DNA of 64,000 nucleotides, taken from Kangiella sediminilitoris. GTDB taxonomy: Bacteria; Pseudomonadota; Gammaproteobacteria; Enterobacterales; Kangiellaceae. Location: positions 2,356,001-2,420,000 of the forward strand of contig NZ_CP012418.1 in assembly GCF_001708405.1 (NCBI RefSeq). The letters are read 5' to 3'. A program made the position numbers and the translations under genes. Below, piece after piece: positions 1 to 8,121 of this stretch. The stretch's first letter is position 1. Each line of letters starts with the position of its first letter. The notes below the pieces were generated by a model. It was not told the origin of the DNA, ran no database searches, and worked only from the letters and a program-made list of their open reading frames with translations.

Positions 1-1581
1 ACCTCGTCAGGTAATTTTGCGTTTAATCTAGACGCTTTTAAATCTAAAACTGATGATTATGAAATTCCTGGCTATGCTGAATCTTCTTATCTGCGTGAGC
101 AGGAAGAAGCCGAGCATGCAGGAGAAACGGCGGAAGAGCATGCTGAGCATGAAGAAGAATTTGGCGGTACTTTGAACAATACCAATACCGATACTAAAGG
201 CGGCAGCTTTGGTCTGTCTTATATCGGTGACGATGGTTATATCGGTGCCTCCTACACAGAGTATGATCGCTCCTACGGTCTACCTGGTCATGCTCACGAA
301 GAGCCTATCCACGAGGGTGAAACGCCTGAAGAGCACGCCGAGCATGCCGAAGAAGAAAGCGTCATGATCGATGTTAAGCAAAAACGTTATGACCTCAAAG
401 GGCAACTTGACGATCCGTTCGCAGGCTTTCAGAACCTTAAATTCAGCTATGCCAAGACCGACTATGAGCATATGGAAGTTGAAGGTGAAGCGATCAGCAC
501 TCAGTTCACTAACGACGCACAGGAGCTTAGAGTTGAAGCCGTTCATAAAGCATGGCATGGATGGCAAGGGGCTTTCGGCCTCCAGCTGAGCGACAGTGAC
601 TTTGCTGCCATCGGTGCAGAGACATTTATCCCCGGCTCTAATACTAAAAACTACGGTTTATTCTGGCTGGAAGAAGTGGATAAAGGTGACTGGCATACCG
701 AGCTTGGTCTGCGAGTAGATAAGCAGGAAATTGATGTCGCTTCTGATGGCGCTTTTGCCGGTGCGAAACGCAACGACAATGCCTTCAGTTTTGCAGCGGG
801 TACCGTCTGGCACATTGATGATAACTGGTCTTTACCAATTAACGCAGCATACGCACAGCGTCTACCGTCAGTTGAAGAGCTCTACTCGAATGCAGGAAAA
901 GATGAAAGCACTTATGTACCACACTTAGCAACTCTGACAATTGAAGTGGGCAACCCAGAGCTCGATGAAGAAACTGCTAATAATTTGGATCTTGGTTTGC
1001 GTTACCATACCGATGACATTCATGCTTCGATCTCACTATTCCATAACCAGGTCTCAGACTACATTTATCTGGAACATGCTGAACATGAAGCTGATGGGCA
1101 TGATGGCGTTCACGAGGATCTTCCAATCTTGGAATATACCCAGAACGACGCAACCTTTACCGGACTCGAAGCAGAAATCGACTGGACCTTTGGTTATCAG
1201 GGCGATAAGTACTGGAAAGCAGGTCTATTCGCTGATTATACCCGTGCGACCTTAGATCAGGGCGGTTACCTGCCACGCACACCGGCTAAACGTTTCGGTG
1301 GTAATTTTGGCTTTGTCGATGGCGGTTTCAGTGCAGACTTCAGCGCAATCAAGGTCACCGATCAAACTCAGCTGGCGGAAGACGAATTACCAACAGATGG
1401 CTACACGCTAATCAATATGAACTTCGGCTATAGCATCTTCTTTGATAACTCTGATCTACTGCTATTCCTGAAAGGGGAGAATATGGCGAATGAAGAAATT
1501 CGTGACCATGCATCATTCTTAAAGGATAGAACGACCCGAGCAGGAAGAACTTTGTCAGCAGGGTTCCGTCTGACATTCTAG
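1..1581 (+). CDS. TonB-dependent outer-membrane receptor, C-terminal part (ZnuD-like, probable zinc uptake)
   Basis: The reading frame is open from base 1, so the plug domain and signal peptide lie outside the window. What remains is the C-terminal beta-barrel of a TonB-dependent receptor. It has alternating aromatic strands, NPELDEE followed by a NNLDLGLRYH strand, and a terminal strand ending in Phe (GFRLTF), the usual outer-membrane assembly signal. Three loops are crowded with His and Glu: EEHAEHEEE near base 135, EEHAEHAEEES near 330 and LEHAEHEADGHDGVHED near 1070. His-rich loops are typical of zinc piracy receptors of the ZnuD type, so zinc, or another soft divalent metal, is the inferred substrate. 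An alternative is a siderophore receptor with acidic loops. Family assignment is firm; substrate is inferred. Confidence 0.85.
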   Translation, partial: TSSGNFAFNLDAFKSKTDDYEIPGYAESSYLREQEEAEHAGETAEEHAEHEEEFGGTLNNTNTDTKGGSFGLSYIGDDGYIGASYTEYDRSYGLPGHAHEEPIHEGETPEEHAEHAEEESVMIDVKQKRYDLKGQLDDPFAGFQNLKFSYAKTDYEHMEVEGEAISTQFTNDAQELRVEAVHKAWHGWQGAFGLQLSDSDFAAIGAETFIPGSNTKNYGLFWLEEVDKGDWHTELGLRVDKQEIDVASDGAFAGAKRNDNAFSFAAGTVWHIDDNWSLPINAAYAQRLPSVEELYSNAGKDESTYVPHLATLTIEVGNPELDEETANNLDLGLRYHTDDIHASISLFHNQVSDYIYLEHAEHEADGHDGVHEDLPILEYTQNDATFTGLEAEIDWTFGYQGDKYWKAGLFADYTRATLDQGGYLPRTPAKRFGGNFGFVDGGFSADFSAIKVTDQTQLAEDELPTDGYTLINMNFGYSIFFDNSDLLLFLKGENMANEEIRDHASFLKDRTTRAGRTLSAGFRLTF

Positions 1582-1600
1582 CCTTGTTCTTCAACATTTT

Positions 1601-1630
1601 GCGAGCAGTTTCCATCAGGTGACTGCTCGC
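1601..1630. terminator. Hairpin between convergent genes
   Basis: A perfect 9-bp stem (GCGAGCAGT at 1601-1609, ACTGCTCGC at 1622-1630) sits between the receptor stop and the convergent transporter stop. Neither side has a strong T-run, so termination is likely but not certain. Confidence 0.5.
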
Positions 1631-1650
1631 CTTCTCGTATTAAAAGACCG

Positions 1651-3426
1651 TTATAATGGGAAAAACCACGGTATCACCACCGTGGCCACAATCGCAAAAA
1701 GTAAATTTAATGGTACGCCAACCTTAAGGAAATCGTTAAATTTGTAGCCTCCAGCGACATAAATAAATGTATTCGTCTGGTAACCAATCGGCGTAGCAAA
1801 ACTCGCGCTGGCAGCGAACATGACAGCCATAATAAAAGGTCTCGGATCCAGCCCAAGCTGCTGAGCCAGTGCAATCACAATTGGACCGATTAAAACGGCT
1901 ACGGCGTTATTACTCACCATCTGTGTTAACAATGCTGTTACCAGATAGACCGCAAACAAGATGCCATGAGGGCCGACATCACTACTGATTGTAACAATAC
2001 TGCTGACTAACCACTGTGCTGCCCCAGTCTTTTCCAGACCAAGACTGAGGCCCAGCATACCGAATATTAAAAACAAAATTCGCCAGTCAATCGCCTCAAA
2101 AGCCTCGTCGGGGTCAACGCACCGCGTCAATAACACAACAGAAGCACCGATTATAGCCAGACCGGCAATGGGCAGTACTTCCATTGCGGCCAGTACCATC
2201 ACCACTAAAATGGTCATAAATGCAACCGGTGCCTTTGCTCGTCTAATAGGCCTGTCCTGCGGCTCAGTAAGATTGATGACGTTACCATCTTCAATGAGCC
2301 GCTTAATACCCTCAGGGGCTCCCTCCAGCAACAGAGTATCACCAAATTTAAGTTTTATTTTGTCGAAATTTTCATTGATACTTTCATCTTCACGATGAAC
2401 AGCGATGACATAAACACCGTACTTACGAGCCAGCCCCAACTCTGCAACACGACGTCCAATCAGCCGAGACTTCAGACTGATACTGGCCTCCATAATCAGC
2501 GACTCGCTTGCGGTAACCGGCTCAACACCCTGCGGCAATGAAGCGGTAAACTCAACTTCACCATCTTCTTTCAGACTCAAGAGTTCACTTGCTCCAGTTT
2601 TCAAAATCAGACGGTCACCAGCCTTGATGCTTAACTGATGCATTCCTCTCCTGACCGAAATGTTGTGCCGAACCATATCAATCAATCGAGCACCATCCAT
2701 TGCTTTGGCAAATTCCGTTACCGTCTTTCCTATATGCGTCGAGCCGGTAGGGATGAAAACTTCGGCAATAAATTTGCGTTGTGATTTTTGCTTCATCACA
2801 TCAGATAACGACAACCTGTCAGGCAGCAGCCAACGCCCAACCGTCAGCATGTAAATAAACCCCACCGCCACAAAACAAAGCCCCGGCAAAGTCATTTCAA
2901 ACATCCCTATCTCGGCCTGCCCATGATCGGCAGCAATACTGCTCATCAAAATATTTGAAGAAGTTCCAACCAGGGTCAAAGTGCCACCGAAAATTGAAGC
3001 AAAAGACAGGGGAATAAGAAGCTTTGAAGGCGTCATATTAACACTGGCGGCCAGCGATATAACCACAGGAGTCAACATCAAAACAATGGGAGTATTATTC
3101 ATGAAAGCCGATGCCACCATGCAGAAAAACATGATGATAAAGAGTGAACGCAGGTAGGAGCCTTTGGCCTTGCGTTTTAAAATATTGCTGACCACCTGAA
3201 GCACACCAGTTCTCTCTAAGGCTGCACTGAGTATCAGCATCATGGCAATCGTTATTGGAGCACTATTGCTGAAAACGGACAGGAACTCTTCAGTACCCAG
3301 AACATCCGTCAACAATAACGCCGCGCAGGAAGTCAGCGCGACCACTTCCGGTGGATATTTTTCCCAAACAAAAGCAATAAAGACAGCCAGTACCAGGACT
3401 AGTACAAATATTGCTTCAAGGGTCAT
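1651..3426 (-). CDS. SLC13/DASS-family anion transporter with two RCK_C (TrkA_C) domains
   Basis: An inner-membrane permease of the divalent anion:sodium symporter/ArsB-like superfamily. Transmembrane segments at both ends flank a soluble centre of about 190 residues. That centre holds two TrkA_C-type modules, each with the turn GD.LLL or GDRLIL. MNNTPIVLMLTPVV and SNNAVAVLIGPIV are the paired re-entrant hairpin motifs of this fold. Substrate could be sulfate, dicarboxylate or another anion; the sequence does not decide. A TTG 33 bases upstream (3459) is in frame, but the ATG at 3426 has GGAG five bases before it and gives a clean hydrophobic N-terminus, so I chose it (591 aa). It converges on the TonB receptor and has no operon partner. 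Confidence 0.85.
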   Translation of the reverse strand: MTLEAIFVLVLVLAVFIAFVWEKYPPEVVALTSCAALLLTDVLGTEEFLSVFSNSAPITIAMMLILSAALERTGVLQVVSNILKRKAKGSYLRSLFIIMFFCMVASAFMNNTPIVLMLTPVVISLAASVNMTPSKLLIPLSFASIFGGTLTLVGTSSNILMSSIAADHGQAEIGMFEMTLPGLCFVAVGFIYMLTVGRWLLPDRLSLSDVMKQKSQRKFIAEVFIPTGSTHIGKTVTEFAKAMDGARLIDMVRHNISVRRGMHQLSIKAGDRLILKTGASELLSLKEDGEVEFTASLPQGVEPVTASESLIMEASISLKSRLIGRRVAELGLARKYGVYVIAVHREDESINENFDKIKLKFGDTLLLEGAPEGIKRLIEDGNVINLTEPQDRPIRRAKAPVAFMTILVVMVLAAMEVLPIAGLAIIGASVVLLTRCVDPDEAFEAIDWRILFLIFGMLGLSLGLEKTGAAQWLVSSIVTISSDVGPHGILFAVYLVTALLTQMVSNNAVAVLIGPIVIALAQQLGLDPRPFIMAVMFAASASFATPIGYQTNTFIYVAGGYKFNDFLKVGVPLNLLFAIVATVVIPWFFPL

Positions 3427-3522
3427 AGGTACTCCATTTACCTGTAGGATAAACTCCAATTTATCACATTTTAAAAAGGCCTAAACCCACTTTAAGGCCT
3501 GGCACCAGCCCTATACTCTATA

Positions 3523-4485
3523 TCAGGATGCTTTTTTCGCTGTCAGCCTGGAAGCCCGTCGTCGCTTATTTTGCTGCTTGACCACGCCAATAGTGTAGGC
3601 CACCAGGCCAGCCCAGATTAAGGCAAAGGTTGCCAGCAAGTGCAGATCGAGCGGTTCCTTGAAAGCGAAAACCGCCAGGAGGAAAGTCAGACTTGGCGCT
3701 AGATATTGAATAAAGCCAATTGTATTGAGTGGCAGAATTCTCGCACCCGCTGAGAACAGAGCTAGCGGAATAGTCGTAATGACACCACCAGCGACCAGTA
3801 ACCAGTTTATAGTTACCGAAGAATATAAAAACTTACCTGTTCCCGTGTCCCAAAGGTAATAGATATAGCCAGCTGTAACAGGTAATACAATAAGGGTTTC
3901 AACCAGCAGACCCTGCAAAGGACCAATGTTGACCTGTTTACGCAGTAAGCCATAAAAACCAAATGAAAAAGCTAACACCAGAGACACCCAGGGAAGGCCC
4001 TCTAAAACATATATTCTATAACCGACACCTGCTATTGCCAGCCCCAGTGCCAGCTTACTCCAGAACGTCAACTTTTCTTTAAGGAATAAAATACCGAGTG
4101 CCACACTAATCAGGGGGTTTATAAAATAACCCAAACTGGTTTCTAAGACCCTGTCGTGAGTTACCGCCCAGGTAAACACCAGCCAGTTACCCGAAATTAG
4201 GATTGAAGTAATAAACAAAATCCCCATTGTCTTTCTGTCCCTGAGGACTCCTTTGGGGAATGGGCGTTTGATCGCCCACATAATCAGCAACACCACCGGT
4301 ACCGACCAGGCAACGCGATGCGCCAGAATCTCCAGTGCTGACACTTCCTGTAGTGCCTTAAAATATATCGGCGCCAAGCCCCAGATAATAAAAGCGCCCA
4401 AGGCAAAAACATAGCCTGTCTTTTGGCTTGGCTCTTCCTGACCTGAATTAGTACTCTGCTGAGTTGGTGTATTTTCAGCTTTCAT
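3523..4485 (-). CDS. rarD: RarD, EamA/DMT-family transporter
   Basis: A 320-residue protein with ten predicted membrane helices and two EamA repeats. After a polar N-terminal tail of about 20 residues the sequence GAFIIWGLAPIYFKAL and the LAHRVAWS motif match RarD (family first named as chloramphenicol-sensitive protein in Pseudomonas). Mid-protein NWLVFTWAV and the ETSLGYFINPL motif are also typical. The true substrate is unknown for the family. The neighbouring gene upstream on the same strand is a YigI-like thioesterase, the same pairing as in E. coli (rarD-yigI), which supports the assignment. The start ATG has AAGG upstream. A short Lys/Arg-rich cytoplasmic tail closes the protein. Confidence 0.88.
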   Translation of the reverse strand: MKAENTPTQQSTNSGQEEPSQKTGYVFALGAFIIWGLAPIYFKALQEVSALEILAHRVAWSVPVVLLIMWAIKRPFPKGVLRDRKTMGILFITSILISGNWLVFTWAVTHDRVLETSLGYFINPLISVALGILFLKEKLTFWSKLALGLAIAGVGYRIYVLEGLPWVSLVLAFSFGFYGLLRKQVNIGPLQGLLVETLIVLPVTAGYIYYLWDTGTGKFLYSSVTINWLLVAGGVITTIPLALFSAGARILPLNTIGFIQYLAPSLTFLLAVFAFKEPLDLHLLATFALIWAGLVAYTIGVVKQQNKRRRASRLTAKKAS

Positions 4486-4527
4486 GGGGTTAACCTTCTG
4501 ATTTGTTTCGGAAAGAGTCTTAGCGGC

Positions 4528-4989
4528 TTAGCCCACCATAAAACTTCCCGTAGCGACAGCTATCTGTACGCCTTCTTCATTTCGTAGTTCAGTGCGAACC
4601 ACCGCAACCCGTTTACCGGCGCGTAATAATTCTGCCCTGGCAATAAACTGCTTGCCACGGCCCGGGCGTAAAAAGTCCACCCTTAGATCGATGGTACTTA
4701 ATTTTGCGATTTTCTTTTGAAGCTCTTCGAGGTGCGTGGCTGGATTACTATGTAATATACCCACCGCGGCCATAGTCCCTCCAACCATATCCATAGCCGA
4801 GGAAATGACTCCTCCATGCAATATACCCTGGATATAGTTACCCACCAGCTCTGGTTTCATATCGAAAGTGATGACACACTCTTCTTCGCTAACTGTTTGA
4901 TATGTAAGACCAATATGCCGATTAAAAGGAATATTATTGACTAAGGCTTCGCCCAGCATGTGCAGGGCTTCTTGAGGTAAAGAACTCAT
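4528..4989 (-). CDS. YigI-like hotdog-fold thioesterase
   Basis: A 153-residue single-domain protein of the PaaI/YigI acyl-CoA thioesterase group. The signature GILHGGVISSAMDMVGG contains the HGG catalytic loop and the following hot-dog helix. TIDLRVDFLRPGRG is the central strand, and GKRVAVVRTELRNEEG is the late strand pair. It probably hydrolyses an acyl-CoA in the cytoplasm; the acyl group cannot be read from sequence. It lies 42 bases upstream of rarD on the same strand, so the two are probably co-transcribed. An insertion of about 15 residues (HLEELQKKIAKLS) sits between the helix and the following strand, a feature of the YigI branch. Confidence 0.82.
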   Translation of the reverse strand: MSSLPQEALHMLGEALVNNIPFNRHIGLTYQTVSEEECVITFDMKPELVGNYIQGILHGGVISSAMDMVGGTMAAVGILHSNPATHLEELQKKIAKLSTIDLRVDFLRPGRGKQFIARAELLRAGKRVAVVRTELRNEEGVQIAVATGSFMVG

Positions 4990-5097
4990 AGGATTTCAGC
5001 ACCGAGTATTTGTGCTTATTGTGCCTGAAACATTCCTAAAAAAGTATGCCTAAATCGGAATAATCCATATAACGACAGCTTATTTTGTCTTGCCTAT

Positions 5098-5125
5098 TTG
5101 ATCACGGCCTGTTTACGGTTATAAT
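5098..5125 (+). promoter_or_regulatory. Candidate sigma-70 promoter of the cytochrome c gene
   Basis: TTGATC at 5098-5103, then a 16-base spacer and a perfect TATAAT at 5120-5125. This leaves a leader of about 85 bases before the ATG at 5216. Confidence 0.55.
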
Positions 5126-5161
5126 TTGCCCACTGAATTTTCCACCTTCGGGTGCTGAGAT

Positions 5162-5183
5162 ATCGCTTAAGCCGCTAAGCGAT
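5162..5183 (+). other. Perfect hairpin in the cytochrome c leader
   Basis: ATCGCTTA at 5162-5169 and TAAGCGAT at 5176-5183 form an uninterrupted 8-bp stem with a six-base loop, in the 5' leader between the candidate promoter and the ribosome binding site. It has no T-run, so it is not a simple terminator; it could affect mRNA stability or translation. Confidence 0.4.
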
Positions 5184-5215
5184 TACTCTAACTGTCTATT
5201 TTGATGAGAGAGACC

Positions 5216-5653
5216 ATGACTAAATTAAAATTAATGTTCGTTTTAGCTGTGAGCTTCACAGCAGCAGTATTTGCCGGAGCAGCGGCAGCGAAACACTTAA
5301 GCGACAAAAATGTTAAAGATCGCTTGGAACCGGTGCACAAGGTGTATGTTGAGGGTGATGATGTACCACAGGTATCAAACGCCGCTCCGACTACAGCAGC
5401 TACATCTGGTCCTCGCGCACCAGAAGATATCTACAATACATACTGCTCTGCGTGTCACGTCGCGGGCGTAGCTGGCGCTCCTAAGCTAGGTGATGTTGCC
5501 GCTTGGGATTCACGTCTTGCTAACGGCATCGAGACTGTTTACTCAAACGCTATTAACGGCATTAACGCAATGCCGCCAAAAGGTACTTGTTCAGACTGTT
5601 CAGACGACGAAATCAAAGCCGTTGTTGATTACATGGTTGAGCAAAGTAAGTAA
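5216..5653 (+). CDS. Cytochrome c5-like c-type cytochrome (periplasmic or membrane-anchored)
   Basis: A 145-residue protein with an N-terminal hydrophobic segment (residues 5-25, signal peptide or anchor), a linker rich in Ala/Thr/Pro, and one cytochrome c domain. The haem motif is CSACH (C77, C80, H81) and the distal ligand is probably M119 in MPPKG. C125 and C128 (CSDC) match the extra Cys pair of the cytochrome c5 family. It is likely to carry electrons in the periplasm between the bc1 region and terminal oxidases. The ATG at 5216 is preceded by GAGAGAG; in-frame upstream starts at 5201 and 5204 lack this. A strong terminator follows directly, so it is a single-gene unit. Confidence 0.88.
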   Translation: MTKLKLMFVLAVSFTAAVFAGAAAAKHLSDKNVKDRLEPVHKVYVEGDDVPQVSNAAPTTAATSGPRAPEDIYNTYCSACHVAGVAGAPKLGDVAAWDSRLANGIETVYSNAINGINAMPPKGTCSDCSDDEIKAVVDYMVEQSK

Positions 5654-5666
5654 GCATTATTTCAAG

Positions 5667-5692
5667 AGCCGATCCTAGTGATCGGCTTTTTT
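5667..5692 (+). terminator. Rho-independent terminator after the cytochrome c5 gene
   Basis: GCCGATC (5668-5674), loop CTAGT, GATCGGC (5680-5686), then six T residues. This is a classical terminator lying 14 bases after the stop. Confidence 0.85.
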
Positions 5693-5710
5693 GTGCCTGT
5701 CATATTTCCA

Positions 5711-6181
5711 ATGGAACTGATCAAGCCGACTCCCGAACACATCCGCACCATCATGGAGTGGGTGAAGCCTCCCAAGATTTTTAATATCTGGGCTGGCCCG
5801 GGTTTTCGTTACCCTTACGATCAGAAAAGCTTTACTGAAGATCTTCAACTGGATAAATTACACAGCCGGGTTCTGATTGATGGCAGTAAACTTGTTGCTT
5901 TTGGCCAAGTTTATGATCGACTTGGTCATACCCACCTCGGACGATTAGTCGTCAACCCTGACAACCAGGGGCAAGGTATTGGAAAAGAACTAATCCAACA
6001 GCTGATGGCACTGGGTGATCAGTGTCTTGATACGTCAGGCTATTCACTATTCGTGCTGGCTGAAAATCAACGAGCAAAACACCTCTATGAAAAGCTCGGT
6101 TTCGTAATCAAGGAATATCCTGAAATGATCCCGATGGCTAACTGTTACTACATGGTTAAAGACAATGCGCAATCTTTATAA
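5711..6181 (+). CDS. GNAT-family N-acetyltransferase
   Basis: A 156-residue single GNAT domain. The acetyl-CoA site motif A is visible as LVVNPDNQGQGIGKELI (Q-x-x-G-I-G), preceded by the strand HLGRLVVNP. The C-terminal motif B reads LFVLAENQRAKHLYEKLGF. The acceptor substrate cannot be told. The ATG at 5711 is chosen because the longer in-frame start at 5678 lies inside the terminator hairpin. The gene ends 17 bases inside the next one, a lipoprotein cytochrome, which suggests co-expression, although no functional link is evident. Confidence 0.82.
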   Translation: MELIKPTPEHIRTIMEWVKPPKIFNIWAGPGFRYPYDQKSFTEDLQLDKLHSRVLIDGSKLVAFGQVYDRLGHTHLGRLVVNPDNQGQGIGKELIQQLMALGDQCLDTSGYSLFVLAENQRAKHLYEKLGFVIKEYPEMIPMANCYYMVKDNAQSL

Positions 6182-6494
6182 ACTGATTACTTCTCTGTTA
6201 ATTCCTGTAACCCTTATTGCCTGCACTCCGGAGCCACAGAAACGAGACGGTGAAAGCATTTATTATCGCTCATGTTTTAGTTGCCATGAACGTGGTCATG
6301 GTGGCGCACCGATTACAGGCAATATGGAACAATGGCAACCAAGACTGGATAAAGGTGAGGATGTATTGCTCGACAGTATGGTAAACGGCTACAAAGGAAT
6401 GCCACCTAAAGGCGGCTGCTTTGACTGTAGTGAAAAAGAGTTACAGATGGCATTAGAGTTTATGATAAAGCCGGACGATTTAAAGCAGAAGTGA
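6165..6494 (+). CDS. Lipoprotein cytochrome c5-like c-type cytochrome
   Basis: A 109-residue relative of the cytochrome at 5216-5653, but with a lipoprotein signal: LIAC with the lipid-bearing Cys at residue 20. The haem motif is CFSCH (C37, C40, H41), the likely axial Met is M79 in MPPKG, and the paired Cys are C85 and C88 (CFDC). It would be tethered to a membrane facing the periplasm. It overlaps the end of the GNAT gene by 17 bases. Two c5-type paralogues, one with a free or uncleaved N-terminal segment and one lipidated, therefore flank a GNAT gene. Function as an electron carrier is inferred from the family. Confidence 0.85.
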   Translation: MRNLYKLITSLLIPVTLIACTPEPQKRDGESIYYRSCFSCHERGHGGAPITGNMEQWQPRLDKGEDVLLDSMVNGYKGMPPKGGCFDCSEKELQMALEFMIKPDDLKQK

Positions 6495-6501
6495 ACAAAA
6501 A

Positions 6502-6535
6502 AAAGGGCAAAAATTTAAAACAACCTTTGCCCTTT
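6502..6535. terminator. Bidirectional terminator
   Basis: AAAGGGCAAA (6502-6511) pairs with TTTGCCCTTT (6526-6535). Read on the minus strand, the stem is followed by an uninterrupted T-run (complement of the A-run before 6502), so it serves the minus-strand gene well. It lies between convergent genes. Confidence 0.75.
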
Positions 6536-6557
6536 GATCTAACCTAAGCTCCAGCAA

Positions 6558-7115
6558 TTAGGAGTCTTTACTCCAGGCTTCAGCTTCAAACTCCTTGTTC
6601 ACTTCCGTACCCGTAATATGGTTGGTGTAGTTACTGATAGTCTTCATCGCTACACCAAGTACCACTTCCAGCACTTGCTGTTGGGTATAGCCCGCATCAA
6701 GGAATTTTTTAACCTTGCTTTCATCGACCCATCCACGCTGACGAACAACTTCCTGCGTAAATTCAATTAACGCATTAATCTTATCCTTGTCGCTGTCTTT
6801 CTGTTCACGAATAGCATTTACAATTCCTTCATCGACACCGACCATCTGTTTTGCAATGACCGAGTGTGCTGCAACACAGAATTCACAGTTATTTTCAACG
6901 CTGGCACTTAATAAAATAACCTGCTGTTCTTCCTTGCTGAAGCTTGAATTTTCCATCAACTTATCCAGCTGCATATAAGCTTTTAAAGCTTGCGGAGCCT
7001 CAGCTAAGTTCGCATATAAGTTTGGCAGAAAACCTAACTGTTTTTCCGCGCTTTCTAGAATACTTTTCGATTCTTCTGGAGCAGTTTCTGTTGTATGACT
7101 TGTAAATAAGCTCAT
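6558..7115 (-). CDS. AhpD/carboxymuconolactone-decarboxylase-like peroxidase-related protein
   Basis: A 185-residue alpha-helical protein of the CMD/AhpD superfamily. The redox motif E-x-x-C-x-x-C-x-x-x-H is complete: E74, C77, C80 and H84 in SVENNCEFCVAAH. It is typical of the uncharacterised peroxidase-related branch, which reduces peroxides with a thiol partner or acts in a related detoxification step. An upstream in-frame start at 7169 would add 18 residues with no ribosome binding site; the ATG at 7115 has AGGAG eight bases before it. It is monocistronic by position, with a terminator directly downstream. The substrate is not predictable. Confidence 0.8.
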   Translation of the reverse strand: MSLFTSHTTETAPEESKSILESAEKQLGFLPNLYANLAEAPQALKAYMQLDKLMENSSFSKEEQQVILLSASVENNCEFCVAAHSVIAKQMVGVDEGIVNAIREQKDSDKDKINALIEFTQEVVRQRGWVDESKVKKFLDAGYTQQQVLEVVLGVAMKTISNYTNHITGTEVNKEFEAEAWSKDS

Positions 7116-7279
7116 CAATAAACTCCTGTGCCTTAATGAATGTACTCTTAAGAGTATCGGAAGCTGCAAATGTTACAGTTGATTCTTACACTGCCTTAAG
7201 AGTCTAATCTATCTACTAAAGACATGGCGATAGTTATTCAGATTTCAACAGCAGGAGCTTATTACCGTCAATAAACTAA

Positions 7280-7633
7280 TTATCTAGCCTTTATGACGAT
7301 CTGTTTTTCTTCCCCTGCTTCATCCTGCACAGTCAAGATAAGCTCTTCTCCCGGAGCCACTTCCATTAACTCCTGTGCATCATCAGTATCACAGCCGGGT
7401 ATCCTGCAGTCTTCGATGGCGACAACTTTTTGACCCTTCTTTAATCCAGCCGCCTCGGCAGCAGATCCTTCGACAACACCGTCAACTTCAAAGCTTGAAA
7501 TTTCAGGATTAAAAATGCCATCCACTCCAACATTCCCGGAAAAGCCCAGTGAGCCCTTTTCTTCTTCTGCTAATAAAGCTGATGAGCTCATGGTGGCTGC
7601 AACGGCAAACAAAACAATAATAATCTTTTTCAT
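7280..7633 (-). CDS. Secreted single PDZ-domain protein
   Basis: A 117-residue protein with a clean Sec signal peptide (basic KK, hydrophobic stretch, cleavage near LLA-EE at residue 22). The remainder is one PDZ fold: the motif VVEGSAAEAAGLKKGQKVVAIED is the carboxylate-binding region of Trp/DegP-type PDZ domains. C84 and C88 could form a disulfide in the periplasm. There is no attached protease domain, so it probably works as a periplasmic adaptor or binding protein. AGGGA precedes the ATG. The DoxX gene lies upstream on the same strand with an 85-base gap. Confidence 0.72.
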   Translation of the reverse strand: MKKIIIVLFAVAATMSSSALLAEEEKGSLGFSGNVGVDGIFNPEISSFEVDGVVEGSAAEAAGLKKGQKVVAIEDCRIPGCDTDDAQELMEVAPGEELILTVQDEAGEEKQIVIKAR

Positions 7634-7718
7634 AGTATTCCCTTTTTATAATTAAAAACTCACTAATGAGACCATGGTTATCTCAATAGTTTCAGCTACA
7701 TCAATAAGAATGACTATG

Positions 7719-8084
7719 CTAACGTCTGGATAATGAACGCTCGATTAATATCTGAATTTTTTCTCGTCCCAGGTAAGTGCGATATAACGTCAGCACCAAG
7801 ATAGCTAGGGCAACAATTAGCATCAGCCATTCATGATGCATCATATGGGTTGCTATCGCACCAGCCATCACCCCAGCCATGACGAGACTTCCAATACTAG
7901 ATACCTTCGGTATTAGCAACAAAACCACCGCTGCAATTTCTATGAAGCCAACCAGGTACATAAACCAGATGGGATAACCCCAGCGAGTAAATGCTTCCAA
8001 TTCAAAGTTAAGCCCCATTAATTTCGCACTCCCTGATACCAGGAAGATCACCAGTAAGATCAGAACCACAACTTTACTTTTCAT
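7719..8084 (-). CDS. DoxX-like small membrane protein
   Basis: A 121-residue protein with four hydrophobic helices. The FLVSGSAKLMGL motif after the first helix and the central WFMYLVGFIEIAAVVLLLIP segment are characteristic of the DoxX/DoxD-like family. Family roles are uncertain (quinone or sulfur-related redox, some linked to oxidative stress). It lies 37 bases downstream of the CDGSH/glutamate synthase gene on the same strand and is plausibly in the same transcript, which would fit a redox theme. Confidence 0.72.
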   Translation of the reverse strand: MKSKVVVLILLVIFLVSGSAKLMGLNFELEAFTRWGYPIWFMYLVGFIEIAAVVLLLIPKVSSIGSLVMAGVMAGAIATHMMHHEWLMLIVALAILVLTLYRTYLGREKIQILIERSLSRR

Positions 8085-8121
8085 AGACCCTCTCTATTTC
8101 CAAACCCAGGCTTAACTGTGA

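Noticed and set aside
280-567. Antisense ORF inside the TonB receptor
   Set aside because: It is in another frame of a clear coding region with no start signal or homologous features; such shadows occur throughout the window.
5140-5200. Thiamine (TPP) riboswitch, suggested by CTGAGAT near 5155
   Set aside because: Only the short CTGAGA-like string is present; the second conserved THI-box block is missing, and the gene downstream is a cytochrome c.
5678-5710. Longer start for the GNAT protein
   Set aside because: It lies in the terminator hairpin and T-run of the preceding gene, and has no ribosome binding site.
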